Source: UBA7672 sp040398425 | GTDB taxonomy: Bacteria; Pseudomonadota; Alphaproteobacteria; Caulobacterales; Hyphomonadaceae | Assembly (NCBI GenBank): GCA_040398425.1 | Contig: JBBATZ010000014.1 | Location: forward strand, 1-64,000 | Reading direction: 5' to 3' | Length of the DNA: 64,000 nucleotides | Shown: piece by piece, positions 32,839 through 41,389 of the stretch | How positions within the stretch are numbered: position 1 is the stretch's first letter | Layout: the number at the start of each line of letters is the position of its first letter | Notes under the pieces: model-generated | Told to the model about the DNA's origin: nothing | The model's database searches: none | Seen by the model: only the letters and a program-made list of their open reading frames with translations | Position numbers and translations under genes: made by a program

Positions 32839-34626
32839 CTAGTAAACCCGCGGCTTCGGTTTGATGTACTCGATGTCCTTGGACATCGTGTAGGCGTGGA
32901 CGGGGCGGTAATCGATTTTGACGGCGCCCTTGTCGTCGATCCACGACAGTGTGTGCTTCATCCATTTGTCGTCGTCGCGGTTCGGGAAGTCTTCGCGGGC
33001 GTGGGCGCCGCGGCTTTCTTCCCGGTTGGCGGCGGAGTTCACGGTGACGGCGGCCTGAACGATGAGGTTATCGAACTCTAGCGTTTCGATGAGGTCGGTG
33101 TTCCAGATCATGCCGCGATCCTGGATCGATATGTCGGACACGCCGCCGAGGACTTCGGCCATGCGTTTGACGCCGGACTGCAGCGTTTCGCCGGTGCGGA
33201 ACACGGCGCAGTCTTCCTGCATCGCCTTCTGCATGGTTGCGCGCAGCTTGGCCGTCGACGTGCCGCCCTTGGCGTTCCGGAACTTGTCGAAGCGGGCGAG
33301 GTGATCGTCGCCGGAATTCTTCGGCAGGTCGCCCTGGTTGGCGTTGTTTTCCAGCACTTCGCCGCAACGCAGGCCGGCGGCGCGGCCGAATACGACGAGG
33401 TCGATCAGCGAGTTGGAGCCGAGGCGGTTGGCACCGTGCACCGACACGCACGCAGCTTCGCCGACAGCCATCAGGCCCGGCACGATGCTGTCGGGATCGC
33501 CGCCGGCCTTCGTGAGGACTTCGCCGTGATAGTTCGTCGGGATGCCACCCATGTTGTAGTGCACGGTCGGCAGGACGGGGATCGGCTCTTTCGTGAGATC
33601 GACGCCAGCGAAGATCTTTGCTGACTCCGAGATGCCTGGGAGGCGCTGGTGCAGGATTTTCGGATCGAGGTGGTCGAGGTGAAGATGGATGTGGTCGTTG
33701 AGCGTACCGACGCCACGACCTTCTCGGATTTCCATCGTCATTGCGCGTGAGACGACGTCGCGCGAGGCGAGGTCTTTCACGGTCGGCGCATAACGCTCCA
33801 TGAAGCGCTCGCCCTTGGAGTTGGTGAGATAGCCGCCTTCGCCGCGCGCGCCTTCGGTGATGAGGCAGCCCGAGCCGTAGATTCCGGTCGGGTGGAATTG
33901 CACGAACTCCATATCCTGCAGCGGCAGGCCCGCGCGCAGCGCCATGCCGCCGCCATCGCCGGTGCAGGTGTGGGCGGAGGTCGCCGAGAAGTAGGCGCGG
34001 CCATAGCCGCCGGTCGCGAGGATGACGCGTTGGGCGCGGAAGCGATGGAGGGTGCCGTCATCAAGTTTGAGGGCTGTAACACCACGGCATGCGCCATCTT
34101 CCATGATAAGGTCGAGCGCGAAGTATTCGATGAAGAAGTCGACGGCGTTCTTGAGCGACTGGCCGTAAAGGGTGTGGAGCATGGCGTGGCCGGTACGGTC
34201 GGCCGCGGCGCAGGTGCGCTGGATTGATGCTTCGCCATAATTCTTGGTCATGCCGCCGAAGGCGCGCTGATAGATCTTGCCTTCTTCTGTACGCGAGAAG
34301 GGCACGCCCCAGTGTTCGAGCTCATAGACTGCGGCGGGTGCTGCACGGACCATGTATTCGATCGCGTCCTGGTCGCCGAGCCAGTCAGCGCCCTTCACCG
34401 TGTCGTACATGTGCCAGCGCCAGTCGTCCTGGCCCATGTTGCCGAGTGAGGCGGAGATGCCGCCCTGCGCTGCGACCGTGTGCGAGCGCGTGGGGAACAC
34501 CTTCGTGACGCAGGCAGTCTTCAGGCCGGCCTGGGCGCAACCGAGGGCGGCACGGAGTCCTGAGCCGCCGGCGCCCACCACCACCACGTCGTAGGTGTGA
34601 TCGTTCCACGTGTAGGCAGCAGTCAT
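32839..34626 (-). CDS. sdhA: Succinate dehydrogenase flavoprotein subunit
   Basis: SdhA oxidises succinate to fumarate with covalently bound FAD in the citric acid cycle. The 595-residue protein has the FAD motif YDVVVVGAGGSGLRAALG, the covalent-FAD histidine in RSHTVAAQGGISASLGN near residue 48, and HPTGIYGSGCLITEGARGEGG with the catalytic arginine. The C-terminal region SRGAHAREDFPNRDDD is also present. The gene follows sdhD after 45 bases in the sdhCDA operon. Confidence 0.98.
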   Translation of the reverse strand: MTAAYTWNDHTYDVVVVGAGGSGLRAALGCAQAGLKTACVTKVFPTRSHTVAAQGGISASLGNMGQDDWRWHMYDTVKGADWLGDQDAIEYMVRAAPAAVYELEHWGVPFSRTEEGKIYQRAFGGMTKNYGEASIQRTCAAADRTGHAMLHTLYGQSLKNAVDFFIEYFALDLIMEDGACRGVTALKLDDGTLHRFRAQRVILATGGYGRAYFSATSAHTCTGDGGGMALRAGLPLQDMEFVQFHPTGIYGSGCLITEGARGEGGYLTNSKGERFMERYAPTVKDLASRDVVSRAMTMEIREGRGVGTLNDHIHLHLDHLDPKILHQRLPGISESAKIFAGVDLTKEPIPVLPTVHYNMGGIPTNYHGEVLTKAGGDPDSIVPGLMAVGEAACVSVHGANRLGSNSLIDLVVFGRAAGLRCGEVLENNANQGDLPKNSGDDHLARFDKFRNAKGGTSTAKLRATMQKAMQEDCAVFRTGETLQSGVKRMAEVLGGVSDISIQDRGMIWNTDLIETLEFDNLIVQAAVTVNSAANREESRGAHAREDFPNRDDDKWMKHTLSWIDDKGAVKIDYRPVHAYTMSKDIEYIKPKPRVY

Positions 34627-34671
34627 GTGGCTAGTCCCTGGAGGCGAAACAGAAGGATCAGGCGCTTCAGA

Positions 34672-35058
34672 TCAGGCGATCGCGATCTTCAAAACCGCGT
34701 AGGCAGCGGCGGCAAAGAGGGTGACGCAGATGAAGGTGTTGAGGATGAGCAGCACAACCTTGGTGCTGTTCTTCGCGATGTAGTCCTCGACCACCACCTG
34801 CATGCCGAGGCGCATGTGGTAGAGGGCGGCGCCGACCGCAAGGATGATCAGCACGGCGTTGACCGGATCAGCGATGTAGGCGAGCGCGCCATCATAGCCG
34901 CCGCGCACAGCGCCGATCAGCATGATCATGAACCATGGGACGAGGAAGAGGAGCGCGATGGCGGAGACGCGCTGTGTGATGAAATGGCCGGCGCCATGCT
35001 TGGCCGAGCCGAGACCGCGAACCTGGCCGAGCGGGGTGCGGATGGACTGCTTGGTCAT
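34672..35058 (-). CDS. sdhD: Succinate dehydrogenase membrane anchor subunit
   Basis: A 128-residue subunit with three membrane helices that, with SdhC, anchors the complex and binds heme and ubiquinone. The motif GHFITQRVSAIALLFLVPWF is characteristic, and a histidine in ALYHMRLGMQVVVEDYI is the likely heme ligand. The start codon overlaps the sdhC stop (ATGA), indicating translational coupling. Confidence 0.95.
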   Translation of the reverse strand: MTKQSIRTPLGQVRGLGSAKHGAGHFITQRVSAIALLFLVPWFMIMLIGAVRGGYDGALAYIADPVNAVLIILAVGAALYHMRLGMQVVVEDYIAKNSTKVVLLILNTFICVTLFAAAAYAVLKIAIA

Positions 35059-35492
35059 TGGGCGGCTCCCGCGACTGTCGTCATGTTCAGCGGATCGACG
35101 CCGGGCACGAGACCGGCCAGCATCCAGATCGCCACCGACAGGATTACGGCGAGGACGAGGACGAGGCCGGCGGTGAAGCTGGCGAATTTCGGATTGAAGC
35201 CTTTGCCCGCATCCATCGACAGGTGACGCACGCCGTTGAGCAGGTGGTAGGTCATCGCCAGCGTGAAGCCGAAGAGGATGAGCTGGCCCCAGATCGATCC
35301 GATCAGGCTGGCCATCGGCTCGTACAGATCGGGGCCCGACGCTGCGGCGAAGAGCCAGGCGACGATCAGGAAAGCGCCGACATAGATCGCGCAACCGGTG
35401 ACCCTGTGCAGGATCGAACTGGCCATGGTCATGTGCCATTTCCAGATCGACACGTGCGGCGACATTGGCCGCTTATCGGTCCAGGATGACAT
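35055..35492 (-). CDS. sdhC: Succinate dehydrogenase cytochrome b556 subunit
   Basis: A 145-residue membrane anchor subunit with three helices. The N-terminal KRPMSPHVSIWKWHMTMASS, the quinone-site region SILHRVTG and the later FGFTLAMTYHLLNGVRHLSMD with the heme-ligand histidine are family hallmarks. The start at 35492 (MSSWTDKRP) is preferred over 35516. It is the first gene of the operon, behind a good sigma-70-like promoter. Confidence 0.96.
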   Translation of the reverse strand: MSSWTDKRPMSPHVSIWKWHMTMASSILHRVTGCAIYVGAFLIVAWLFAAASGPDLYEPMASLIGSIWGQLILFGFTLAMTYHLLNGVRHLSMDAGKGFNPKFASFTAGLVLVLAVILSVAIWMLAGLVPGVDPLNMTTVAGAAQ

Positions 35493-35530
35493 GGCTGATC
35501 CCTCTCGCCCGCGCACTTACGCTATCGACG

Positions 35531-35558
35531 GTATTATGCCTCGTTTTAGCCCTGTCAA
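35531..35558 (-). promoter_or_regulatory. sdhCDA promoter
   Basis: On the minus strand TTGACA (35558-35553) and TAATAC (35536-35531) are 16 bases apart, about 40 bases before the sdhC start. The -35 is perfect. No other promoter of this quality was seen near sdhB. Confidence 0.68.
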
Positions 35559-35611
35559 CGCGACGATAAGGACCTCTTGGCCTTGGACGCAAAGGGCTTA
35601 TTCAGAAGTTC

Positions 35612-36325
35612 ATGCTGGTCACCATCCTCGAAACCGGGCGGGCGCCGGGGCCGCTGAGCGAGAGCCATCCGCGTTATCCCGACATGTTCGCCGCGCTGTT
35701 GTCGCAGGCCGATCGAAGCCTGCGTTTTCGTGCGGTCGCGCTGGTCGATGGCGATGCGCTGCCGGACCCGGCCAGTTGCGAAGCAGTCGTAATTACGGGG
35801 TCTCCGGCTGGCGTCTATGATGCGACACCGTGGATGGATCCCCTTCGTCAGTTTGTCCGCGGCGCGTTCGCCGTGAAGACGCCGATGGTGGGCGTGTGCT
35901 TCGGCCACCAGATCATCGCCGACGCGATGGGCGGGGATGTCCGCAAGTCGGAGAAGGGCTGGGGCGTGGGGCGACATGTCTATGACGTGCTGGAAACGCC
36001 AGACTGGATGAGCAGCGCGGGCAAGACTGTGTCGCTGTCGGTCAGCCATCAGGACCAGGTCATCACGCCGCCCGCGGCCGCCGTCACGCTGGCGCGGTCG
36101 ATACACACCGATCACGCCATGCTGGCCTATCAGGATGCGCCGGTCATGAGCCTGCAGGGGCATCCGGAGTTTTCCGATGACTTCGTGTCGGCGCTCTATT
36201 CTGCGCGGCGCGGCAAGTCGCTGACTGAGCGCCAGGTGGATGACGCGATCGCGTCGCTGGCGTCGCCGGTGGATCGCGAACGGGTTGGTCAGTGGATGGC
36301 GAACTTCTTGCGGACGACCCGCTGA
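35612..36325 (+). CDS. Class I glutamine amidotransferase-like protein
   Basis: A 237-residue stand-alone GATase1 domain, similar to the GMP-synthase glutaminase-like group. The nucleophile Cys96 is in VGVCFGHQIIADAMGG, and the histidine-glutamate pair is in SLQGHPEFSDDFV near residue 180. The partner synthetase is absent, so it may act on a gamma-glutamyl compound, as gamma-glutamyl hydrolases of this type do. It is divergent from sdhC. Confidence 0.88.
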   Translation: MLVTILETGRAPGPLSESHPRYPDMFAALLSQADRSLRFRAVALVDGDALPDPASCEAVVITGSPAGVYDATPWMDPLRQFVRGAFAVKTPMVGVCFGHQIIADAMGGDVRKSEKGWGVGRHVYDVLETPDWMSSAGKTVSLSVSHQDQVITPPAAAVTLARSIHTDHAMLAYQDAPVMSLQGHPEFSDDFVSALYSARRGKSLTERQVDDAIASLASPVDRERVGQWMANFLRTTR

Positions 36326-36335
36326 GTCCGGGGCT

Positions 36336-36764
36336 CTAGCGTCTGCGCTGGAACTGCATGGTCGCGACCCAGCCAGCGACCTGATAGCCACTCGCCAACA
36401 ACAACAGCGTATCGAGCCAGATGCGCGTGCCCCAGATCGGCCAGATCGGCAGAAGCGTCACGATCGCGATGATCGCAGACCCGCCATCGAGCCAGCGGTC
36501 GCCGAACAGGTAGCCGAGCGTTGTGCGTTCCTGCAGGATCTTGCGGCGGGTCACTGGGAAGACGCCATCGTCAAGACGCGGCGCGCCGAAGGCTTCCTGC
36601 AGCTTGTCGAATTCCAGAATGCCGGTGAGATCGCGCAGGGTCTGCGCCGTCACGCGGCCTTCGTCGACTGCGACCCAGGACGAATCGTTGCGCAAGCTGC
36701 GGATTACGACCGACAGCAGGATCGCTAGCGCGGCCGCGAATTGAGGAAACTCGGCGATGGTCAT
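36336..36764 (-). CDS. Small membrane protein, unknown function
   Basis: A 142-residue protein with one hydrophobic N-terminal segment (FPQFAAALAILLSVVIRSL) and two near the C-terminus (SAIIAIVTLLPIWPIWG and LDTLLLLASGYQVAGWVA). ATG at 36764 is chosen; the longer frame to 36818 overlaps the upstream gene. It follows the mesaconyl-CoA hydratase gene by 19 bases, with a perfect 14-base palindrome between (36767-36780), so it is probably the last gene of that operon. No family was recognised. Confidence 0.6.
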   Translation of the reverse strand: MTIAEFPQFAAALAILLSVVIRSLRNDSSWVAVDEGRVTAQTLRDLTGILEFDKLQEAFGAPRLDDGVFPVTRRKILQERTTLGYLFGDRWLDGGSAIIAIVTLLPIWPIWGTRIWLDTLLLLASGYQVAGWVATMQFQRRR

Positions 36765-36783
36765 TGTCCCTATATAGGGAGGC

Positions 36784-37833
36784 CTATCCCCGGTTCGGAA
36801 TAGCCGCCCAGTAGTCAAAATCGAGAATCACATCGGTGAGGTATTTGCCCTCGGCGTCCTTGTACGGGAATTCCGCGCAGGGAAGGTTGCGGGTGGCGAC
36901 GAGGCGCAGGCGAAGGGCGCCCAGGCCGTCGCCGAGGTCGACCTTGTCCAGCACTTCCGACCACGCGAACACGGTGTCGCCTGCGGCGAGCGGGTTGACG
37001 TGACTTCCGGCGTTGATGGCGATGATCTCGGCTGCGTTGGCGAGGCCATTGAAGGCCATGGAGCGCGCCAGCGAGATCGCGACGCCGCCATAGATCAGGC
37101 GCTTGCCGCGCGGCGTCTGGCGTTGCGCGTACTGGTTGAAATGGACCTTCGCCGTGTTCTGATAGAGGCGCGTGGCGATCTGGTGCTCTGCCTCTTCGAC
37201 TGTGACGCCGTCGATATGGTCGATCTTCTCGCCGATCTCGTAGTCCTCGAAACCGAAAGGCGAGCCCGCGAGGGTGAAGTTGTATTCAGCGACTTCATAA
37301 ACGCGCTGCGGCAGGTCGCGCGGATCCACCGCCTTGGGGAGATCGGGAATGACTGCTTCGGGCGCGGGCGACGACTCATCTCTCTTGTTGATCATCACCC
37401 AGCGGACGTAGCTCAGGACCTCGTCGTCTTCCTGATTGTAGCCGTGCGTGCGGATGTAGACGACGCCGGTCTTGCCGTTGGAGTTCTCCTTGATGCCGAT
37501 GACTTCGGAGACGGCGCGCAGCGTGTCGCCGGGAAAGACAGGCGCGAGGAAGCGCCCATCGGCATAGCCGAGATTGGCAACGGCATTGAGCGAGATATCG
37601 GGCACGGTCTTGCCGAACACGACGTGGAAGACGAGCAGGGGGTCGATCGGCGAACTCGGCAGGCCGACATCCTGTGCGAACGTGTCGGCCGAATAGAGTG
37701 CAAAGCGCGAACCGGTGAGGCCGGTGTAGAGCGCAACATCCGCCTCCGTGACTGTGCGCGGCGTCGCGTGGATCAGTTCGTCGCCGACGACGAAGTCCTC
37801 GAAGAAATTGCCGGGATCGGATTTCAGGGTCAT
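36784..37833 (-). CDS. MaoC-family dehydratase, mesaconyl-CoA hydratase-like
   Basis: A 349-residue double hot-dog protein. The beginning GNFFEDFVVGDELIHATPRT and the second-half segment VEEAEHQIATRLYQNTAKVHFN closely resemble mesaconyl-CoA hydratase, which converts mesaconyl-CoA to beta-methylmalyl-CoA in the ethylmalonyl-CoA pathway of acetate assimilation. The adjacent lyase gene overlaps it by four bases and would act in the following step. Both precede succinate dehydrogenase, which fits the use of the succinyl-CoA produced. Confidence 0.85.
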   Translation of the reverse strand: MTLKSDPGNFFEDFVVGDELIHATPRTVTEADVALYTGLTGSRFALYSADTFAQDVGLPSSPIDPLLVFHVVFGKTVPDISLNAVANLGYADGRFLAPVFPGDTLRAVSEVIGIKENSNGKTGVVYIRTHGYNQEDDEVLSYVRWVMINKRDESSPAPEAVIPDLPKAVDPRDLPQRVYEVAEYNFTLAGSPFGFEDYEIGEKIDHIDGVTVEEAEHQIATRLYQNTAKVHFNQYAQRQTPRGKRLIYGGVAISLARSMAFNGLANAAEIIAINAGSHVNPLAAGDTVFAWSEVLDKVDLGDGLGALRLRLVATRNLPCAEFPYKDAEGKYLTDVILDFDYWAAIPNRG

Positions 37834-38714
37834 TGCATCGTCTCGCGTTCGACAATCGCTTCAGCCACGGCGACCATTCGCTTTGCCTGAGCCAGGTGGA
37901 GCAGTTCAGTCATCTTGCCATTGACCTTAAGCACGCCTTTTCCACTGTTGGCGGGATCAGCGAAGGCGGCGATCACGTCGCGCGATTGCTGCACGGCGTC
38001 CGCTGCTGGCGCGAAGATGGTGTTGCAGGGTTCGACCTGGGACGGGTGGATCAGCGTCTTGCCGTCGAACCCGAAAGCGCGGGCCTGTTTGGCTTCGGCG
38101 GCAAAGCCCTCGGCATTCGCGATGTCGTTGTAGACCCCGTCGAAGACGAGGAGGTCGTAGGCCCGGGCGGCGGCGATGGCGAGCGTATAGCAGGCGGCAA
38201 GGTTCTCGCGGCCCGGCATCGGCTCGGCGCGGAAATCCTTGATCAGGTCATTGGAGCCCATGACGAAGCCGGCGAGGCGCGTGGTCTTCGCGGCGGCAGC
38301 GATCTCCTTGATGTTGAGGATGGAGAGCGGCGTCTCGATCATCACCCAGAGCTGCAAGCTGCGCGGCGCGCCGGTCTCGGAGATGGCTTCGTCGAGCCAG
38401 CGGATGTCGTCGCCCGAGGTGACTTTGGGCGCGAGAATGGCGTCGGGGGTGGCGTGGGCGGCCGCCTTGATGTCGGCCTTGCCCCATTCCGTGTCCTGTC
38501 CGTTGACGCGGATGATGAGTTCGCGCGGACCATAGCCGCCGCCTTTCACCACATTACAGACGCGGTCACGTGCTTCGACCTTGGCCTCGGGCGCGACGGC
38601 GTCCTCGAGGTCGAGGATCAGGGAATCCGCGGGCAGGGTCTTGGCCTTCTCCAGCGCGCGTTCATTGGCGCCGGGCATGTAGAGGACTGAGCGGCGCGGA
38701 CGGATGGAGGACAT
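37830..38714 (-). CDS. HpcH/HpaI/CitE-type CoA-ester lyase
   Basis: A 294-residue TIM-barrel enzyme of the malyl-CoA lyase/citrate lyase beta family. The start RPRRSVLYMPGANERALEKA and DSLILDLEDAVAPEAKVEAR are diagnostic, with the metal-binding Glu and Asp in VMIETPLSILN and DGKTLIHPSQVEP further on. It may be beta-methylmalyl-CoA/malyl-CoA lyase or the related malyl-CoA thioesterase. Sequence reading alone does not separate these. The coupling to the mesaconyl-CoA hydratase gene supports a role in the ethylmalonyl-CoA pathway. Confidence 0.88.
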   Translation of the reverse strand: MSSIRPRRSVLYMPGANERALEKAKTLPADSLILDLEDAVAPEAKVEARDRVCNVVKGGGYGPRELIIRVNGQDTEWGKADIKAAAHATPDAILAPKVTSGDDIRWLDEAISETGAPRSLQLWVMIETPLSILNIKEIAAAAKTTRLAGFVMGSNDLIKDFRAEPMPGRENLAACYTLAIAAARAYDLLVFDGVYNDIANAEGFAAEAKQARAFGFDGKTLIHPSQVEPCNTIFAPAADAVQQSRDVIAAFADPANSGKGVLKVNGKMTELLHLAQAKRMVAVAEAIVERETMQ

Positions 38715-38855
38715 GGAAGCTTCCTGCTTATTGCGTCGGGGGTGGTCATGACGGACGCGCTGCGCAAGATCAAGCTGGAGCATGGCTCAAGCTTGGATAA
38801 TGTGTGCCAATCGCTCACGGCAAATCGAGATGAGCGATTGGGCCGCGGACAAACA

Positions 38856-39722
38856 ATGCCTCTGGTGCTGGTGATTTCGTCTTACGTCGCCGCCTCGCGC
38901 GTGGGGGGGGGCATAGCGCCCTACGTGCTGGGGCCAATGAAGGTCGATAATGTCCACGTGCCGACCTGTCTTTTCGGCCGCCATCCGGGATGGGGACCTC
39001 CGGGCGGGGGAGCGGTTGCGGCGGGCACGATGGCGCAGATGCTCGAAGGGGTTCAGGCGAACAACCTGTTCGGGTTGATGGATGCTGTGGTGACGGGACA
39101 TTTTTCGACGCCGGATCAGGTGAGGGTGGCGTGCGAGGCGATCGATCGTATCCGCGAGACGCCGCGCCGGAAATCGCATGCGCATTTCCCGGCTAGGCCG
39201 CTGGTCGTCATCGACCCGGTGATGGGGGACGAAGCGCCGGGGCTCTATATCAAACAGGACACCGCGGCAGCGCTTATGGCGGACCTGGTTCCGCGCGCGG
39301 ATATTCTGGCGCCGAACCTGTGGGAGTTTGCGCGGCTGGTCGGCGTGGATATCGCATCGCTCGCAACCGCTGAAAGCGTTGCAGCTGAAGCGCGCAGCCG
39401 GGGCGGACGCTGGCTGATCTCGTCCGTGCCATCGCCGCAGGGAATTGGCGTGCTCTATGTCGATCCCGATCTGGCGCTGTTTGCGGAAACGACACGCATC
39501 GCGGGCCGGATACCCAACGGGACGGGAGATATGCTGACGCTGCGATTTACAGGCGGGCTGGTGTCGGGGCTGGGCATCGAAGGCGCGCTGGCGGAGGCGG
39601 TGGGGGCGACGCATCTGGTGATCGAGAAGACGGCGCAGTGGAATGGGACCGAGCTCAATCTGGCGGCGTGCAGTGACCTGCTGGCGAAACCGCCGCTGGC
39701 GAAGGTACGCAGGATTTCCTGA
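38856..39722 (+). CDS. pdxY: Pyridoxal kinase-like protein, ribokinase family
   Basis: A 288-residue kinase of the PdxK/PdxY type that phosphorylates pyridoxal in the vitamin B6 salvage pathway. The N-terminus MPLVLVISSYVAASRVGG matches the pyridoxal kinase start, the motif VVIDPVMGDEAPGLYI is characteristic, and the anion-hole motif NGTGDMLTLRFTGGL near the C-terminus contains the catalytic aspartate. ATG at 38856 is preferred over the upstream in-frame start at 38742, which has an atypical N-terminus. It stands alone, divergent from the lyase gene. Confidence 0.85.
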   Translation: MPLVLVISSYVAASRVGGGIAPYVLGPMKVDNVHVPTCLFGRHPGWGPPGGGAVAAGTMAQMLEGVQANNLFGLMDAVVTGHFSTPDQVRVACEAIDRIRETPRRKSHAHFPARPLVVIDPVMGDEAPGLYIKQDTAAALMADLVPRADILAPNLWEFARLVGVDIASLATAESVAAEARSRGGRWLISSVPSPQGIGVLYVDPDLALFAETTRIAGRIPNGTGDMLTLRFTGGLVSGLGIEGALAEAVGATHLVIEKTAQWNGTELNLAACSDLLAKPPLAKVRRIS

Positions 39723-39725
39723 GCG

Positions 39726-40187
39726 CTAAGTCTCGCTGCGTGGATAGACCGGATTCACGGCTTTCTCCTCTGTGTCGAATACGCCCTTGCCGGGGACGAA
39801 ATTGATCTCGAGGCGAACGCCATCCGGGTTCTCGAACAGGATCGAGTAATAGCCAGGCGCCCAGCCATCTTCCTGTGGCGCACGGATGATGGGGACGCCA
39901 AGCGACCTCACAAGATCATGAACCTTGTCGATATCCTCGCGCGAGCGGGCACGGAAGCAGACATGGTGGAGGCCGACACGCTGCTGCACGAACCGCTCGC
40001 CTTCGTGTTCCGGGGCGGGCTTCGAGATCAGCACGCCAGTGCGGCCGCCGACGCAATAGTACCCGTATTCATTGTCCAACACCTGCTTCAGTCCAAGAAA
40101 GGGCAGGAGCTTCATGTAGAACGCGCGCGCCACGTCGTATCGCCCGGCGGTGATCTGGATGTGCGCGATACCGTTGATCGCGATCAT
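39726..40187 (-). CDS. VOC-family (glyoxalase-like) protein
   Basis: A 153-residue single-domain protein of the vicinal oxygen chelate superfamily. It starts with INGIAHIQITAGRYDVARAFY and contains GLHHVCFRARSREDIDKVHD and YYSILFENPDGVRLEINFVP, giving the histidine and glutamate ligands expected for a metal-dependent enzyme. It could be a lyase or a dioxygenase; the substrate is unknown. It is divergent from the serine hydrolase gene, which it may accompany. Confidence 0.85.
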   Translation of the reverse strand: MIAINGIAHIQITAGRYDVARAFYMKLLPFLGLKQVLDNEYGYYCVGGRTGVLISKPAPEHEGERFVQQRVGLHHVCFRARSREDIDKVHDLVRSLGVPIIRAPQEDGWAPGYYSILFENPDGVRLEINFVPGKGVFDTEEKAVNPVYPRSET

Positions 40188-40273
40188 GGGCCGTCCTCCC
40201 GGACGACAGGTTGCACCTGCTTCCTGGCGTTGCGCAACTTGACCATTGGCGCAGCTGGGCTGATGTGTCGGGC

Positions 40274-41389
40274 ATGAGCATCACCGGATTTGTCGCTGCT
40301 GGTTTCGAGCCTGTACGCGAGGCTTTCGAGAAAAACTTCGCCAACGGGCTGGAGCATGGCGCGTGCTTCGCAGCCGGCCTCGGTGACGAGCTGGTGGTGG
40401 ATCTGCGCGGAGGATTTGCGGATCGCGCCGGGACTGTGGCTTGGGACGAGCGGACGCTGTGCCCGGTCTATTCGGCGACGAAGCCGATTGGCGCGCTGGT
40501 CATTGCGATGCTGGTCGAGCGCGGGTCGCTCGACTACGACGCGCCGGTTGCAGACTACTGGCCGGAGTTCGCGGCGAACGGCAAAGGCGCCTACACGGTG
40601 GCCGAGGCGCTGTCGCATCAGGCGGGCGTGCCGGGCTTTCCCGACGCCATCGATCCCGTGCTGTGGCTTGATCCGCCGGCGCTCTCGGCAGAGCTCGCGA
40701 AGCTGGCGCCGATGTGGCCGCGTGGCGAAGGCTCGGGCTATCACCCGCTGACGTGGGGCTATATCGCCGGCGAGCTGGTGCGGCGCGTTTCAAAGCGGTC
40801 GCTCGGGACGATCCTGCGTGAGGATATCTGTGCGCCACTGGGTATCGAATTCTGGATTGGCTTGCCCGAGAACGAACACGGGCGCTGCGCTGAACTGCTG
40901 AAGCCAAAGGCGGCGGCGCAGTTTCCGCACAAGAATGCCGAGACACGTGCGGCCTTCCTGACGCCGTGGGCCGCGGCGCCGCGTGGTACGACGGAATGGC
41001 GCAAGACGGAGATTCCCTCGGCCAATGGGCACGGTACGGCGCCAGCGATGGCGCGGCTCTATTCGGCCTTCGCACAGAAGGGCCGCATCGGCGAGGCGCG
41101 GGTAATTGCGCCGGTGACATGGGACGAGCTGACGCGCGAGCGTGTGGCGGGCGAGGATCGTGTGCTGCCGGGGCGAGTTGCCTATGGCGCGGGCGTAATG
41201 CGGAACCTGCCGCTGATATATGGGCCCAACCCGGCGACGCTGTGTCATTCGGGTTGGGGCGGGTCAGGCGCGTTCGGAGATCCGGAGACGGGGCTGTCGG
41301 GCGCCTACATCATGAACCGGCAGGGGACCCACCTGCTGGAGGATGATCGGCGGTCGAAACTGATCGCTGCGCTTTACGGCTGCCTCTAG
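40274..41389 (+). CDS. Serine hydrolase, beta-lactamase fold esterase
   Basis: A 371-residue cytoplasmic member of the beta-lactamase/esterase EstB group (PF00144). The S-x-x-K motif is Ser67-Ala-Thr-Lys70 in PVYSATKPIGALV, and the second motif is in YHPLTWGYIAGELV. The glycine-rich SGWGGSGAFGDPETG replaces the K-T-G strand. No signal peptide is present, unlike the paralogous lipoprotein near 15 kb. ATG at 40274 is favoured because the fold begins there. Its last four bases overlap the convergent phosphoesterase gene. Confidence 0.85.
   Translation: MSITGFVAAGFEPVREAFEKNFANGLEHGACFAAGLGDELVVDLRGGFADRAGTVAWDERTLCPVYSATKPIGALVIAMLVERGSLDYDAPVADYWPEFAANGKGAYTVAEALSHQAGVPGFPDAIDPVLWLDPPALSAELAKLAPMWPRGEGSGYHPLTWGYIAGELVRRVSKRSLGTILREDICAPLGIEFWIGLPENEHGRCAELLKPKAAAQFPHKNAETRAAFLTPWAAAPRGTTEWRKTEIPSANGHGTAPAMARLYSAFAQKGRIGEARVIAPVTWDELTRERVAGEDRVLPGRVAYGAGVMRNLPLIYGPNPATLCHSGWGGSGAFGDPETGLSGAYIMNRQGTHLLEDDRRSKLIAALYGCL

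Noticed and set aside
35531..35611. A possible CtrA or Fnr site in front of sdhC and the amidotransferase
   Set aside because: Neither TTAA-N7-TTAAC nor a TTGAT-N4-ATCAA pattern is present. Only the sigma-70-like promoter is supported.
40274..41389. Assignment of the serine hydrolases as antibiotic-resistance beta-lactamases
   Set aside because: The S-x-x-K and Y motifs fit the wider esterase/PBP-like family, and the K-T-G strand is altered. Resistance cannot be inferred.
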